Assembly (NCBI GenBank): GCA_932526585.2
Contig: OW052252.1
Span: 15,951,001-16,015,000, forward strand
Source: Philonthus cognatus
Lineage: Eukaryota; Arthropoda; Insecta; Coleoptera; Staphylinidae
Direction of reading: 5' to 3'
Length of the DNA: 64,000 nucleotides
The position numbers and the translations under genes are program-made. Under the pieces are notes generated by a model. It was not told where the DNA came from and searched no databases. It saw only the letters and a list, made by a program, of their open reading frames with translations. Positions 35,625 to 46,415 of the stretch are shown here, piece by piece (position 1 is the first letter of the stretch; each line of letters opens with the position of its first letter).

Positions 35625-36598
35625 ATTATTGTAACTATAGAGTAATAACTAAACATTGTAAATATTTTAGTGGATTAGTGATAAAAACTTATAATATTCA
35701 CGTATTTAGAATAATCACTTATACCTTAAATAGTACCATAAGCTGTCCCGTTAAAGTTTTTTTATAGAATATACACTTAAAAGTATATCTAGAAGGACTG
35801 GGCAACAAATAACAAACATCCTCTCAATTTTACATGGACTTAGATGGTTTTTCCCCTTTCACGAGGACTTAGATGGTTTTTCCCCTCCCATTGCACTTAA
35901 ATGGTTAGCCACATTAGAATAACTTGAAAACTAAGCTGCATAATGCTTCGATACCTGTTTTATATGAAAGATAGAACAAAAATCTACCCCTCTCCATCAA
36001 TAACTCAATTTCGAAAAAAAGTGGACTTAGATGGTTTTTCCTCTCCGCCACAGATATAAGCATGGCAATGATTGAAGCCGTATTGCCAAATCCACAAGTT
36101 ATGGTCAAGTCCAGAAAAAACGTATTCGTCTTCCCAGGACCAATTAGTGTTTTCGAAAAGTAAATTTATTTATCACTGTATTTCTATCTTTATGCAAATA
36201 AAACTGTTATTTGTATGTTTTGATTTTTTAACCCTCATAATCTTATATAGGGGTAAATGTGAACATGGTTATACCAACTTGAGGACGCAAGAAATTTAAT
36301 CGAATACTAATTCACATTGCCCCCAGAAAAATTCCTATTGACGCCCGTGTTGCAAAATACACGTGTTTACAATTACCCCTAGATATTGTAAATGCAGCTT
36401 TATATTACGGTAGTTGTAAAAACTTAATAATATTTTAGAAAATTGACAAGGAATCCTGGAAACAGGTAATATATAGTTTAAACATCTTGCTTCCATAATT
36501 CGTTATAATTAATACTCAAAAATACAGTTTGGGCAGAATTAATTAAATATCTAATTCACTCTTGCAAAAATCGTTTACAATTGCCCCACCTGACCCTA
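35625..36598. other. Non-coding with a dispersed 22-bp phrase
   Basis: GGACTTAGATGGTTTTTCCC occurs at about 35,829, 35,866 and 36,022, and a weaker form (GCACTTAAATGGTT) at about 35,893. The spacing is irregular (37 to ~130 bp). No gene is recognised. Confidence 0.6.
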
Positions 36599-37366
36599 AC
36601 ATAACAAGGTCGACTCGGTTTTAAACTAAGACAACGTTATACACTAACCACCTTGATTGCTGACGTCGCGCGTGGAAGTCCTCACGTGACGTCAACAATC
36701 AAGGTAATTAATCAATACAAGGTCGGCTCGGTTTAAATCAAGACAACCTTACTTACACACGTTGGTTGATGTCGTCACGCGTGGAAATCCGTACGTAATT
36801 TATCAACTGTATTAGTTGTAGTAGCAGTAGACTTGCAAACTGATGATATTCTGAAGCAATGAATCATACAACTGATGAACTTTAAAACTTTCGAACTACA
36901 GAACTGCAAATTTCTAAAACTGATTTAATAAAACTAACTATCGTTTCAAGTAATGAGCATAAACAACTTGGTAACTGCAAAATTTATTAGTTCCTAAAGT
37001 AATATATTGATAAAAAGCAGAACTAATGAGGTGTATAACTGAAGGCCAAAACATAAGTAGTTGATCTTGTGAAACAATGGACTGTAGAACTGTTAAACGG
37101 TAAAATGCATTAATTGTACTAGTTCTACAGTTCTAGCAACTAATGATCTGACGATTTATAAACTATAGATTTGACGACCAGTAACAGATGATCTTTTTAT
37201 ATAATAAACCAAACGAAGGTCATTACTGTGCAAGGTTGTCTCGATTTAAACTGAGCCGCCCTTATCACGCGCGGAAATCCTCACATGACATCAAAATCAA
37301 AGTCATTACTGTATAAGGTCGACTCGGTTTAAACTGAGACAGTCTTGTATAAGGTTGTCTTTATTT
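36599..37366. repeat. Degenerate repeats around AAGGTCGACTCGGTTTAAAC
   Basis: The phrase AAGGTCGACTCGGTTTAAAC and its variants, each followed by GAGACAACCTT-like sequence, occur at about 36,606, 36,718, 37,239 and 37,316. Inverted GTCACGTGAC-type pieces (GACGTC...GCGTGGAAGTCC) lie between them. The stretch 36,800-37,200 has A/T-rich near-repeats of AACTGATGA and AACTGTAGAACT. Confidence 0.6.
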
Positions 37367-38054
37367 ACACGAGTGTTTTCCACTCCCAGACTAAGCATGA
37401 AGTAAAATTTCGAGTTTAGAAAAGCCCCGTGAAAATTTGTCGAGGGTCGCGCAGCGACCCGAGACAAATTTTCTGGGCTTTTCTAAACTCGAAATTTTAC
37501 TTCATGCGCTACACGTATAAAACAGTGATTTAACGAGAAATTTAAAAACACACAAAAGACATTTTTTATGTTAATCCTCACAATTAATTCGAATTATTTT
37601 TGACGATTCAAATCCTTTTGTAAGTATTCGAATCCTTTTATAAATATTCGAATGCTTTTGTTAATATTAGAATCCTTTTATAAATATTAGAATCCTTTTC
37701 TAAATATTAGAACCTTTTATAAATATTCGAATCCTTTTATAAATATTCGAATCCTTTTATTAATATTCGAATTCTTTTATTAATATTCGAATCCTTTTAT
37801 AAATATTCGAATCCTTTTATTAATATTCGAATTCTTTTATTAATATTCGAATCCTTTTATAAATATTCGAATCCTTTTATAAGGATTCGAATCACTCACA
37901 TTTGGATTCGAATACGAATCCTCCTAAAAAAATGTAACGAATCCTGATCACGAATCCAGTTGAACTAAAGTATTCGAATGCCTCTTTTAAATCCTCTAAA
38001 TGGATTCGAATCCAGGATTCGAATTCTGAATGATTCGAATCCTGCCCAGCTCTG
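37367..38054. mobile_element. Type C hairpin element, copy 1
   Basis: Starts ACACGAGTGTTTTCCACTCC, then CCAGACTAAGC, hairpin 37,395-37,507, then a ~330-bp minisatellite of ATTCGAATCCTTTTATAAAT units, and ends GATTCGAATCCTGCCCAGCTC. The hairpin has the type B outer stem. Copies at 43,211 and 45,131 (both inverted), 53,110 (partial) and 53,735 (inverted) share both ends, which defines a mobile family of about 0.5-0.7 kb with no open frame. Confidence 0.85.
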
Positions 38055-38099
38055 CCACATGAGTCCCAAGTCACAGTTATTTGCAAGCCTATTTAGCGA

Positions 38100-39524
38100 T
38101 TTTTTAGTCTCTGACCACCTTTGAGGTGCAGTACGGACTATTCAGTATCTTAATGGCGGCTTGGCTATCAGTAATGAACCTGATGCGGTTCCCCAGAAGG
38201 TAATTTTTGTGGATCATGTCCGCTGCCACTCGGATGGCTATGACCTCTGCCTGAAGAATGTTACAGTGGTTTGGGAGTCTAAAAGACTTTTTGAAGTTTA
38301 AATCTTGTGAGAAGATCCCCCCCCCCTGCTCTGTTTTCAGACTTGGAACCATCCGTAAAGAGCCAGACGTCCTTGCCTTGAATTATCTTGCCCTCTAACC
38401 ATTTGGTTTTGTCCGGGATGGAAGTGGAGAACTTATTTTCAAAATTAGGTTCTGGAATGCAACTGTCAGTCTTTAGGGGGATATCGACAAGCTCATTCAG
38501 GATCCATTCATGGCCCTGTTTGCTTGTGCTCCATATCCCAACTGAGTTGATTCTGATCAGTGGTAGCTGCAGCATATCTGCAGTAGAGGTCGACTGGAGC
38601 TAGATTCAGTATTATATCTAGCGCTTTGAAGGGGGTGGACCTGACCGCCCCCGTTATGAGCAATTCGGCGGCTCTCTGAGCCTTGCCGAGTGCAGTTTGG
38701 TGGATCCTTTTGTCGAGTGCAGTCCAGCAGACTGCGGCCCCGTAGAACATAATGAGCCTTACCCATTATTATTATTATTTTTCTGGATATCGACGGAGCC
38801 TTCAACTTTGTGCAGCCGTGTACATCCAGTGAACAACGGTTGGTTTCAGTCCCCAGTTCTTGCCCACTGCTCTTTTGCAAGAGTACAGCGCGACGAGCGC
38901 TTTCCGTGCTCTCTCCTGGATATTGGGCTTCCAACGAAGCTTCGTGTCGATTAGAATGCCCAAATATTTAGCTTGCTCTTTTACCATTAGTTCCGTGCCG
39001 TTTAGAGTAGGAACTTTTAAGTTCGGCACTTTATGCATTCTGGTGAAGAGTACAAGCTCAGTTCTGAGGGGGTTTACCCCTAGTCCACACTTCTTACACC
39101 AGCGGGTTACCTTGCGGAGTGCCTGCTCCGCACACACACACATCGTCAGCGTAGGCAATTGCCCTACACCCTACAGACTCTAGTTCTTTCAGTAGGTCAT
39201 TTATGACTACGTTCCATAGCGGAGAGAGGACCCCCCTTGAGGGTTACCCCTATTAACCTCTCTTCTTGAGTGCGAGCTACCCAGCGAGGAGACAACGTGC
39301 CTCCCCGTCAGCAGCTCCCTTATGAAGAGGCATATCGACTCGTGCAGGTTTCGAGGGCAGACAGAATTGCTTCTGGCTGCACAAAGTTGAAGGCTCCTTC
39401 GATATCCAGAAATACCGCCAACGTAAACTCCTTATTGCACATGGACTTCTCAACCTTGTTAATGAGGGCGTGCAGCGCCGTCACAACTGATCTTAGTATA
39501 ATAGGCCAAGCTGTAGAGCATTTT
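38100..39524 (-). pseudogene. LOA-type retrotransposon: RT thumb and RNase H pieces
   Basis: The minus-strand reading from 39,520 gives ALHALINKVEKSMCNKEF and VFLDIEGAFNFVQPE, the first catalytic Asp region. Further down it gives WCKKCGLGVNPLRTELVLF, VKEQAKYLGILIDTKLRW and GKNWGLKPTVVHWMYTA, then YGAAVCWTALDKR. The RNase H domain follows: VWLFTDGSKSENRAGGG and LQAEVIAIRVAADMI, then FITDSQAAIKILNS. The YADD box is missing and frames shift repeatedly. A short piece of the LDIEGAF region is present in the opposite orientation at about 38,780-38,830. It is the same family as the element at 54,974-60,182 and is dead. Confidence 0.8.
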
Positions 39525-41075
39525 TGCTTGACATAAAGACTAGTAGCAAACCGATTGTGCGATGATATAAAAAATAATAAGCAGATGAATAGGTATGTGT
39601 TTTTCACTCGAGTTTCCGGTCCATTTGTTAGTTATTAACAATATATTACAAAAAACGCGATTTTTGTCTTTTTTTGCTTGTAACTTTGAAACTAATGGAG
39701 CAATCGGAATGCCTCAATAAAATGATATGTAGAGAATTAAAATATCTACAAAATGAGAGGAACGTCTCAATCGGATAATTAGGTCCTGAAAAATTTAGGA
39801 AAAACCGGAAAATTAGGCGTGCTAAAAACACTCGTAAAGTTCGCGAAAAACGGCCGAGCGAGCGCTCGCCGTCGAGTGGTGGGGGAAGGAGCAGCGGCGG
39901 AGGAGGAGCGTATATATAGTAATAGGCGCGCGCGGCTATTTCAATGATTTTTTTTTTATTTTGGGGTAACGAAACCAGAGGAATTTAATTCTTCGGTTCG
40001 TTTTCAGAAATAATCATTAGGAAAGGTACAGTCGGATGTTTTTGGTGAACACTTTGCTCCGATTTAAAGCCGACGCTCTGCTCATCTGTAATATACGCTC
40101 CTCCTCCGCCGCTGCTCCTTCCCCCACCACTCGACTGCGAGCGTGCGCTCGGCCGTTTTTCGCGAACTTTACAAGAGTGTTTTTAGCATGCTTCCAGGCA
40201 TCTGATCGAAAAACTGAAATCTACGTTTTGTAGTGCACAATGTCAACTTCTAAAAACTTTTTTGGAAATTATTATCGGACTTACGGTAACGCATACAGGC
40301 CTGCCGGAAAAAAGCGCACTGCAAACTTTGAATCGCGATTTCGCGAAATCCAATAATCCGACAGTACCTACCTTTGGCACACATAAAGAACATTACAATC
40401 CCTACTTTCTCTCAAAATTTTAGCGCTCCAGCTAAAAAATGACGGAGCTATGAATTTTCGAAAAAACGCCTAATTTTCCGGTTTTTCCAAAATTTTTCAG
40501 GACCTAATTATCCGATTGAGACGTTCGAAATCTACGTTTTGTAGTGCACGGTGTCAACTTCTCAAAACTTTTTGGAAATTATTATCGGACTTACGGTAAC
40601 GCATACAGGCCTGCCGGAAAAAAGCGCACTGCAAACTTTTAACCGCGATTTCGCGAAATCTAATAATCCGACAGCACCTACCCTTGGCACATATAAAGAA
40701 CATTACAATCCCTACTTTCTCTCAAAATTTTAGCGCTCCAGCTAAAAAATGACGGAGCTATGAATTTTCGAAAAAACGCCTAATTTTCCGGTTTTTCCTA
40801 AAATGTTTAGGACCTAATTATCCGATTGAGACGTTCGACCTTTCATTTTGTAGATATTTTAATTCTCTACAAATCATTTCATTGGGGCATTCCGATTGCT
40901 CGATTCGTTTCAAAGTTACAAGCAAAAAAAGACAAAAATCGCGTTTTTTTTTGCAATACATTGTTAATAACTAACAAATGGACCGGATACTCGAGTGAAA
41001 AATACATACCTATTCATCTGCTTATTATCTTTTATATCATCGCACACTCGGTTTGCTACTAGTATTTATGTCACG
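39525..41075. mobile_element. 1.5-kb foldback element inserted in the LOA-type relic
   Basis: The left arm (TGACATAAAGACTAGTAGC... to about 39,940) is inverted at 40,075-41,075 (...GGTTTGCTACTAGTATTTAT). The arms share CGATTTTTGTCTTTTTTTGC, GGAAAAACCGGAAAATTAGG and a GC-rich block CGCTCCTCCTCCGCCGCTG. The right arm holds a ~310-bp segment twice in tandem (about 40,210-40,520 and 40,521-40,830), with CTTACGGTAACGCATACAGG. The center near 39,945-40,075 is unpaired. No open frame with a domain is present. Confidence 0.8.
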
Positions 41076-42840
41076 AGAACGCTGCTTTAAATCCCTATAG
41101 CTTGGCCTATAAGCGTGTTGGCTAGTTGACCAGAGGTTTGGATTGATGCGTTCCTTTATGTACGCTTCAACTAGTCTCTCCAACGTCTTGAGTAAGAAGG
41201 ACGATAAGCTGATGGGCCTATAGTCCTTCGGTGTTGAGTGGGTTATTTTCCCTGCTTTGGGTATGAACACTAAATTTGTTTCTTACCATCTCTGAGGGAT
41301 GTACGATAGAGTTAGGGAGGCCTCAAATATTACTTCCAACCAGCGATTTATAATATCTGAGGCTATCTGTAATTCAGCAGGAATGATCCCATCAGGGCCT
41401 GCAGCTTTAAAAGGCTTGAAGCTTTTTACACTCAAAGCCAGTTTGTGCTCACTCAAGATATCATATATGGGGCAGCTCCTCCTGGGTGCCGGGCGAGCCC
41501 CTTTCGCGCCAGAGTCGGAGGGAAAGTGGGTATCCATCAGCGCATTTAGGGTTTCCTCGCATGAAGTGGTCCAGTCACCACCCTGCTTCATGAAAAAACC
41601 CGGGATATCTGGGTTTCCCGATGGTATTCTTTTGTGCCGACTGGCCTCGGAGGTTTCCTCAATTTTGTTGCAAAAGGTTCTCCAAGAGGCCCTCTTTGCC
41701 TGTCTAACAGCCTTCTTAAAGGCTCTTAGGCTATCCCTTGAATTAACTTGCCCTCTAACCATTTGGTTTTGTCCGGGATGGAAGTGGAGAAGTTATTTTT
41801 AAAATTAAGTTCTGGAATGCAGCTGTCAGTCTTCAAGGGGATATCAACAAGCTCATTCAGGATCCTTCCATGGCCCTGTTTGCTAGTGCCCCATATCCCA
41901 ACTGAGTTGATTCTGATCGCTGTGGTAGCTGCAGCATATCTGCAGTAGAGGTCGACTGGAGCTAGATTTAGTATTATATCTAGCGCTTTGGAGGGGGTGG
42001 ACCTGACCGCCTTCGTTATGAGCAGTACGGCAGCTCTCTGAGCCTAGCCGAGTGCAGTTTGGTGGATCCGGGCGACCCTCTTTTCTGCCAGAGTCGGAGG
42101 GAAAGTGGGGTATCCATCAGCGCATGAAGTGGCCCTGCTTCATGAGAAAACCCGGGATAGCTGGGTTTCCCGATGGTATCTTTCTGAGCCGACTGGCCTC
42201 GGAGGTTTCCTCAATTTTGTTGCAAGACGTTCTCCAAGAGGCCCTCTTTGCCTGTCTAACAGCCTTCTTAAAGGCTCTTAGGCTGTCCTTATACAGAGAC
42301 CATTCGCTGGTTTGTTTTGCCCTGTTGAACAGCCTATTGCATTCCTTCCTTAAGGAGGAAATCTCCTGGTTCCACCATAGAGGCTTCTTTTTGCCTCGGT
42401 ACACTTTACCAAGACAAGCAGCCTCTATTGCCTTGTTGCAGTCCCCTGTGAGGGTAGTTACCAGGCGATCCAACTTCCCCTCAGTGTTGGGTCTACGTGG
42501 TGTAACGCTAGGCAGAGCCCCAATAAGGGCGGTATAAGAGTCCCAATCCGTAAGTCTTTTGTTGGTAACTATAGGGTTCACTGGAAAGTGCATATCCACC
42601 TGAAACTCTATATACCTATGGTCGGAGAAGGAGTGTTCGCCACTGACCTTCCAAATTTAACTTTGCTGTGCGCCAGGTCCAAAACCAATGTTATGTCTAT
42701 AACCTCGCGCCTGTTGGAAGTAATGAGTCGAACCCACACTTCCATTACTTCCAACAGGCGCCAGGTTCTAGACATAACATTGGCCAATATTACATATGGA
42801 AAGGTTAGTTGCCAGAATAAACTCAAGTAGTGACTCACTC
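41076..42840 (-). pseudogene. LOA-type retrotransposon: endonuclease end to RT start, rearranged
   Basis: Minus-strand motifs from 42,600 down: KKKPLWWNQEISSLRKECN, RAFKKAVRQAKRASWRTSC and NKIEETSEASR, then in the 41.7-kb piece SVKSFKPFKAAGPDGIIPAE, followed by FIPKAGK and DYRPISLSSFLLKTLERL (41,270-41,100). These are the linker and the first RT boxes. Blocks are shuffled: 41,740-42,070 repeats 38,376-38,703 (RNase H side), and 42,060-42,290 repeats 41,480-41,740. About 42,720-42,780 a short inverted repeat (AATGAGTCGAACCCACACTT region) breaks the endonuclease end. Confidence 0.8.
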
Positions 42841-43151
42841 ACCTCTGTTGTTCGTGTCGGAGCTCCCCCATATAGTGTTATGGGCAATCGCATCAGCGCC
42901 GATGACGATGTCGTTAAAAGCCTCAAATTAACCGCTTTAAAACAACGTATTGCCGCAAATTTAAAAAACGCTGTAATTATCGGAATATGCATACTCAAAA
43001 TGCCCTGTATGTTCTGATTTAAACTCGTTTTAAACATGTTTTCAATTGTCAATATTTTAAACGCTGTTTTAATGAAAAAAACACGTTTTGTAAAAAAAAA
43101 ACTGTTTGTTTTAATTATAATAAAAATAAAACGTTTTTTTTAACAACCCTG
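42841..43151. other. Right subterminal part of the hAT-bounded interval
   Basis: AT-rich sequence with repeats of GTTTTAAACATG and ACGTTTT types, ending TAACAACCCTG. No gene. Confidence 0.6.
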
Positions 43152-43210
43152 CCTAATACTATTTAATTTCGTATTAAGAGGAAGTCGACCGCTCTCTAAA
43201 CGTATAAAAC

Positions 43211-43680
43211 CAGAGCTGGGCAGGATTCGAATCATTCAGTATTCGAATCCTTTTAGAGGATTCAAAAGAGGCCTTCGAATACTTTCGTTCAACTGGATTC
43301 GTGATCCGGATTCGTTACATTTTTTTAAGAGGATTCGTATTCGAATCCAAATGTGGGTGATTCGAATCCATATAAAAGGATTCGAATCCTTATGAAAGGA
43401 TTCGAATATTTATAAAAGGATTCGAATACTTACAAAAGGATTTGAATCGTCAAAAATAATTCGAATTAATTGTGAGGATTAACATAAAAAATGTCTTTTG
43501 TGTGTTTTTAAATTTCTCGTTAAATCGCTGTTTTATACGCGTGGCGCATGAAGTAAAATTTCGGTTTTAGAAAAGCCCAGAAAATGTGTCTCGGGTCGCT
43601 GCGCGACCCTCGACAAATTTTCACGGGGCTTTTCTAAACCCGAAATTTTACTTCATGCTTAGTCTGGGAGTGGAAAACAC
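43211..43680. mobile_element. Type C hairpin element, copy 2 (inverted)
   Basis: Begins CAGAGCTGGGCAGGATTCG and ends GTCTGGGAGTGGAAAACAC. The hairpin is at 43,546-43,658, and only a few ATTCGAATCC units are present. The stem has GGTTTTAG against CTAAACCC, one G-T mismatch. Confidence 0.85.
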
Positions 43681-43758
43681 TTGGTAAAGGTAAATCTTTA
43701 AATTCTATTAATTATCCACGTAACGTATTTAATGAATTTTACCCCTGATACAACGATT

Positions 43759-44817
43759 TCATGATTTCTCGGTTGTTACTTTCTTGATGTGCTCGTTCAT
43801 ATTCATGTTCCTACTTATATGTACTCCGAGGTATTTTATCGTTTCTTTGGATTTGACTACACTACCATAGATTTTAACTTCTACATTTTTTAGTTTTCTG
43901 CCTCCGTATAGAATCACCACCTCTGTTTTTTCTGGAGCTATGTTTAGCATTTTCTTATTTATTTCTCTGATTATGTCCTCGATTGCTTTATTCGCTTTTC
44001 TTTCTATTTCTTCTCTGTCCTTGCCTTCTACTATCACCGCCGTATCGTCGGCAAATCCCAGGATTTCTACTCCTTTAGGTGTTCTCGTTTCCAGTACCTC
44101 GTTGTAATATATGTTCCACAGTAGGGGGCCTAATACTGACCCCTGTGGAACCCCGCATGTAATATTCTTTTGAATGTTTTCACTTACTACTAGCTTCCTA
44201 TCTTTCAGGTAGCTACTTATTATTCTTCTTAGGTATTGGCTGGTACTAATTTTTTCCAGTCCCGTCATAATTTGTTCCCAGTTTGCGCAGTTGAAGGCAT
44301 TTCGTATGTCCAGAGTTATCAGTATGCAGCAGTCCCTTTTTTGATATGGCTTGTGCTTTATTTGCATCACCTTTTCCTTGATCTTGTGTAGTGCATCTAC
44401 CGTCGATTTATTTTTCCTGAATCCATATTGGTGTTTATACAGCCCCCCGTCTAACTCCTTCGTTAGTCTCAGTGCTATCAGGTGTTCTAGCAACTTCCCC
44501 GCTACATCCAGTAGGCATATGGGTCTGAATTTTATCTCTGTATTTTCTTCCTTCTTTTCTTTTTCGATGAGAACCAGCCTTGCTGTTTTCCACCTGCGCG
44601 GGAACTCTCCTTTAATTAGGGATTGGTTCATCACCTTGAGGATCTGTTCTAGGCAGCACGTAGCCGATGTCTTTATTAATTCCGGTGGTATGTTGTCTGG
44701 ACCGGGTGCCTTTCCAATTTTGATTTTATTAATACATTCCGTAAGTTCTTCGACTGTAAACATGGGGATATCTTTCTCCGTTACCTCAATCATTGTCCTT
44801 TCTGTTATTACGCGCAC
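43759..44817 (-). pseudogene. R1-type non-LTR reverse transcriptase fragment
   Basis: A single open minus-strand frame of 352 codons without an internal stop. The boxes in order are GKAPGPDNIPPELIKT, FRPICLLDVAGKLLEHLI, YGFRKNKSTVDALHKIKEKV, LITLDIRNAFNCANW (first catalytic Asp), TCGVPQGSVLGPLLWNIYYN and ILGFADDTAVIVEG (FADD, catalytic pair). MLNIAPEKTEVVIL and ETIKYLGVHISRNMN complete the thumb. This order and wording fit R1-like elements. The endonuclease, the zinc-knuckle end and ORF1 are absent. The 5' side stops at the repeat that begins at about 44,811 (no ATG; the frame runs in from GTGCGC), and the 3' side stops at 43,759. It is a truncated copy, but the RT core looks undamaged. Confidence 0.85.
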
Positions 44818-45130
44818 ATCCTAGTGACTATATTTAACCAAATAAATAAATGAAGAAAATCACATATCTTTGCAAAGGAAATATCTACAATGTGACTGAT
44901 TTAGTTTTTCTATATTTTTTATAGATACTGCAGACGAAAATAAAATTAGGAACGCGATTTCGCTAGTTTACCAATGTTTGATATTATTTTATGAAATAAC
45001 GGTAAAAGTATAAAATATTTTATTGAGACGGGCTTAAAGATTGTACTTTCCTTGAAGTATACCTATTTTTTCAAAATGTTTCATCCCTAAACAGGGATGT
45101 ACTTAAGACGGCATTATGCTTAGTTTTATA
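44811..45130. repeat. Inverted/direct repeat flanking the Crypton gene, left copy
   Basis: Starts at CGCACATCCTAGTGACTA. Bases 44,811-45,015 are inverted at 47,803-48,003 with high identity (AACGCGATTTCGCTAGTTTA). Bases 45,015-45,080 (AAGATTGTACTTTCCTTGAA) are inverted at 46,085-46,155. A diverged direct copy is at 48,045-48,374. Confidence 0.85.
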
Positions 45131-45639
45131 CAGAGCTGGGATGAATCCTCGTAAAAAGGATTTGAATCACGAATCCGAATCACCTAATATGATTCGAATC
45201 ACGAATACTCGAATAAAGGATTCGTAAGAGATAAATATGATTCGAATCAAAGATTCGAATCTTGTTTTTTCGAATCACGAATACAAATCCTTAAAAATAA
45301 ATTTGATTTTATTATTTTTTTCAACCATTTATGTATGAATATCGTTACCAGTTGTTTTAACAAAAATATTTAAAACCTAATTATTTATTATTAACACTCA
45401 ACATCGTTGATAACAGACTAAACATCTGATTCCCTGTTACTCTGATTAAAGATGTATTTGTGTGTTTCTGAACTTCACTTCAAGTCAGTGTTTTGTACGC
45501 GTGGCGCATGAAGTAAAATTTCGGGTTTAGAAAAGCCCAGAAAATTTGTCTCGGGTCGCTGCGCGACCCACGACAAATTTTCACGGGGCTTTTCTAAACC
45601 CGAAATTTTACTTCATGCTTAGTCTGGGAGTGGAAAACA
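45131..45639. mobile_element. Type C hairpin element, copy 3 (inverted)
   Basis: Begins CAGAGCTGGGATGAATCC, ends TCTGGGAGTGGAAAACAG, hairpin 45,506-45,618. The stem reads TCGGGTTTAG against CTAAACCCGA, whereas most copies read TCGAGTTTAG against CTAAACTCGA: a paired change. The body is less ATTCGAAT-rich than copy 1. Confidence 0.85.
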
Positions 45640-46415
45640 GTCTTGTATATAATATCGATAACTTTTGATAAACACTCGCCTTCTTGATTTAAAAAAAAAC
45701 AATCGACTTTTTCTTTTAGATACTTTATGGATCACCCTGTATAAAAACAAATACGCCCATCTTGTAGATCTCGCCACAATAGCCTAAATGCGTGTATTAT
45801 ACTTTTCTGTAGCTCGAATAGTTTTTGAGTTATAACGTTTTTTGTCAAAGTTGAAAAATGCCGAGAATTTACGCGAGCGCGCTCGCTTTTTTGTATTTCA
45901 CAAAAATTGCGAATAACTCAATAACTAACGGGAATGCAGAAAAGTTGTTGGAATGAAAGTTTTAGATAATAAAATTTAGGATAATTTTTCTATCTTTAAG
46001 TTTTTTCGTAGCTATCTTTTTTCTTGGAGAAAATTGACAGTTTGTTGAAAGCTTCGTAAAAAAACTTATAATTTTCACAAAATTATTTTGAAAAAATAGG
46101 TTTACTTCAAGGAAAGTACAATCTTTAAGCCCGTCTCAATAAAATATTTTATCCACAACAACTCTATAATATTATAATTATACATGCTAAGAGTCAATAA
46201 TAATGACGTTTATTATAAATAGGTTATGAAACCTGTGAGTAATATTTTGACTTATCACTGCTCAACTGTGAATAATAAGAAATCACTACAAAATCAGGAT
46301 ACCTCATGTTAATCAATTTTGACATAAACAAAAACAATTTATAAATTGAAAGCAAATTGTGTTAATTGTGTTGTGATAGTGTGGTTAATAGTTTATCGAA
46401 GGTGAAAGAAGCAAC
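45640..46415. other. Upstream region of the Crypton gene, non-coding
   Basis: Contains a CACCCTGTATAAA motif at about 45,734, an inverted copy of 45,015-45,080 at 46,085-46,155, and AT-rich sequence. Nothing coding is recognised. It may hold the promoter of the recombinase gene, but no clear TATA/initiator pair was found. Confidence 0.5.

Larger units (their letters stand above)
34552..43151. mobile_element. hAT-bounded 8.6-kb composite
   Basis: CAGGGTTGTTA at 34,552 and TAACAACCCTG ending at 43,151 are inverted termini, flanked by CCTAACAC (34,544-34,551) and CCTAATAC (43,152-43,159), an 8-bp duplication with one change. Both subterminal regions are rich in GTTTTAAACATG-type repeats, a hAT habit. 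No hAT transposase is seen between them. The interior holds a mariner-like relic, a type C hairpin element, scrambled LOA-type retrotransposon pieces and a 1.5-kb foldback element. The simplest reading is a non-autonomous hAT MITE that became a nest for later insertions; transposition as one unit is possible but not shown. Confidence 0.7.

Noticed and set aside
34552..43151. Giant active transposon with cargo genes
   Set aside because: No cargo gene other than broken pieces of other transposons was found, so a nested MITE is the simpler reading until other copies are seen.
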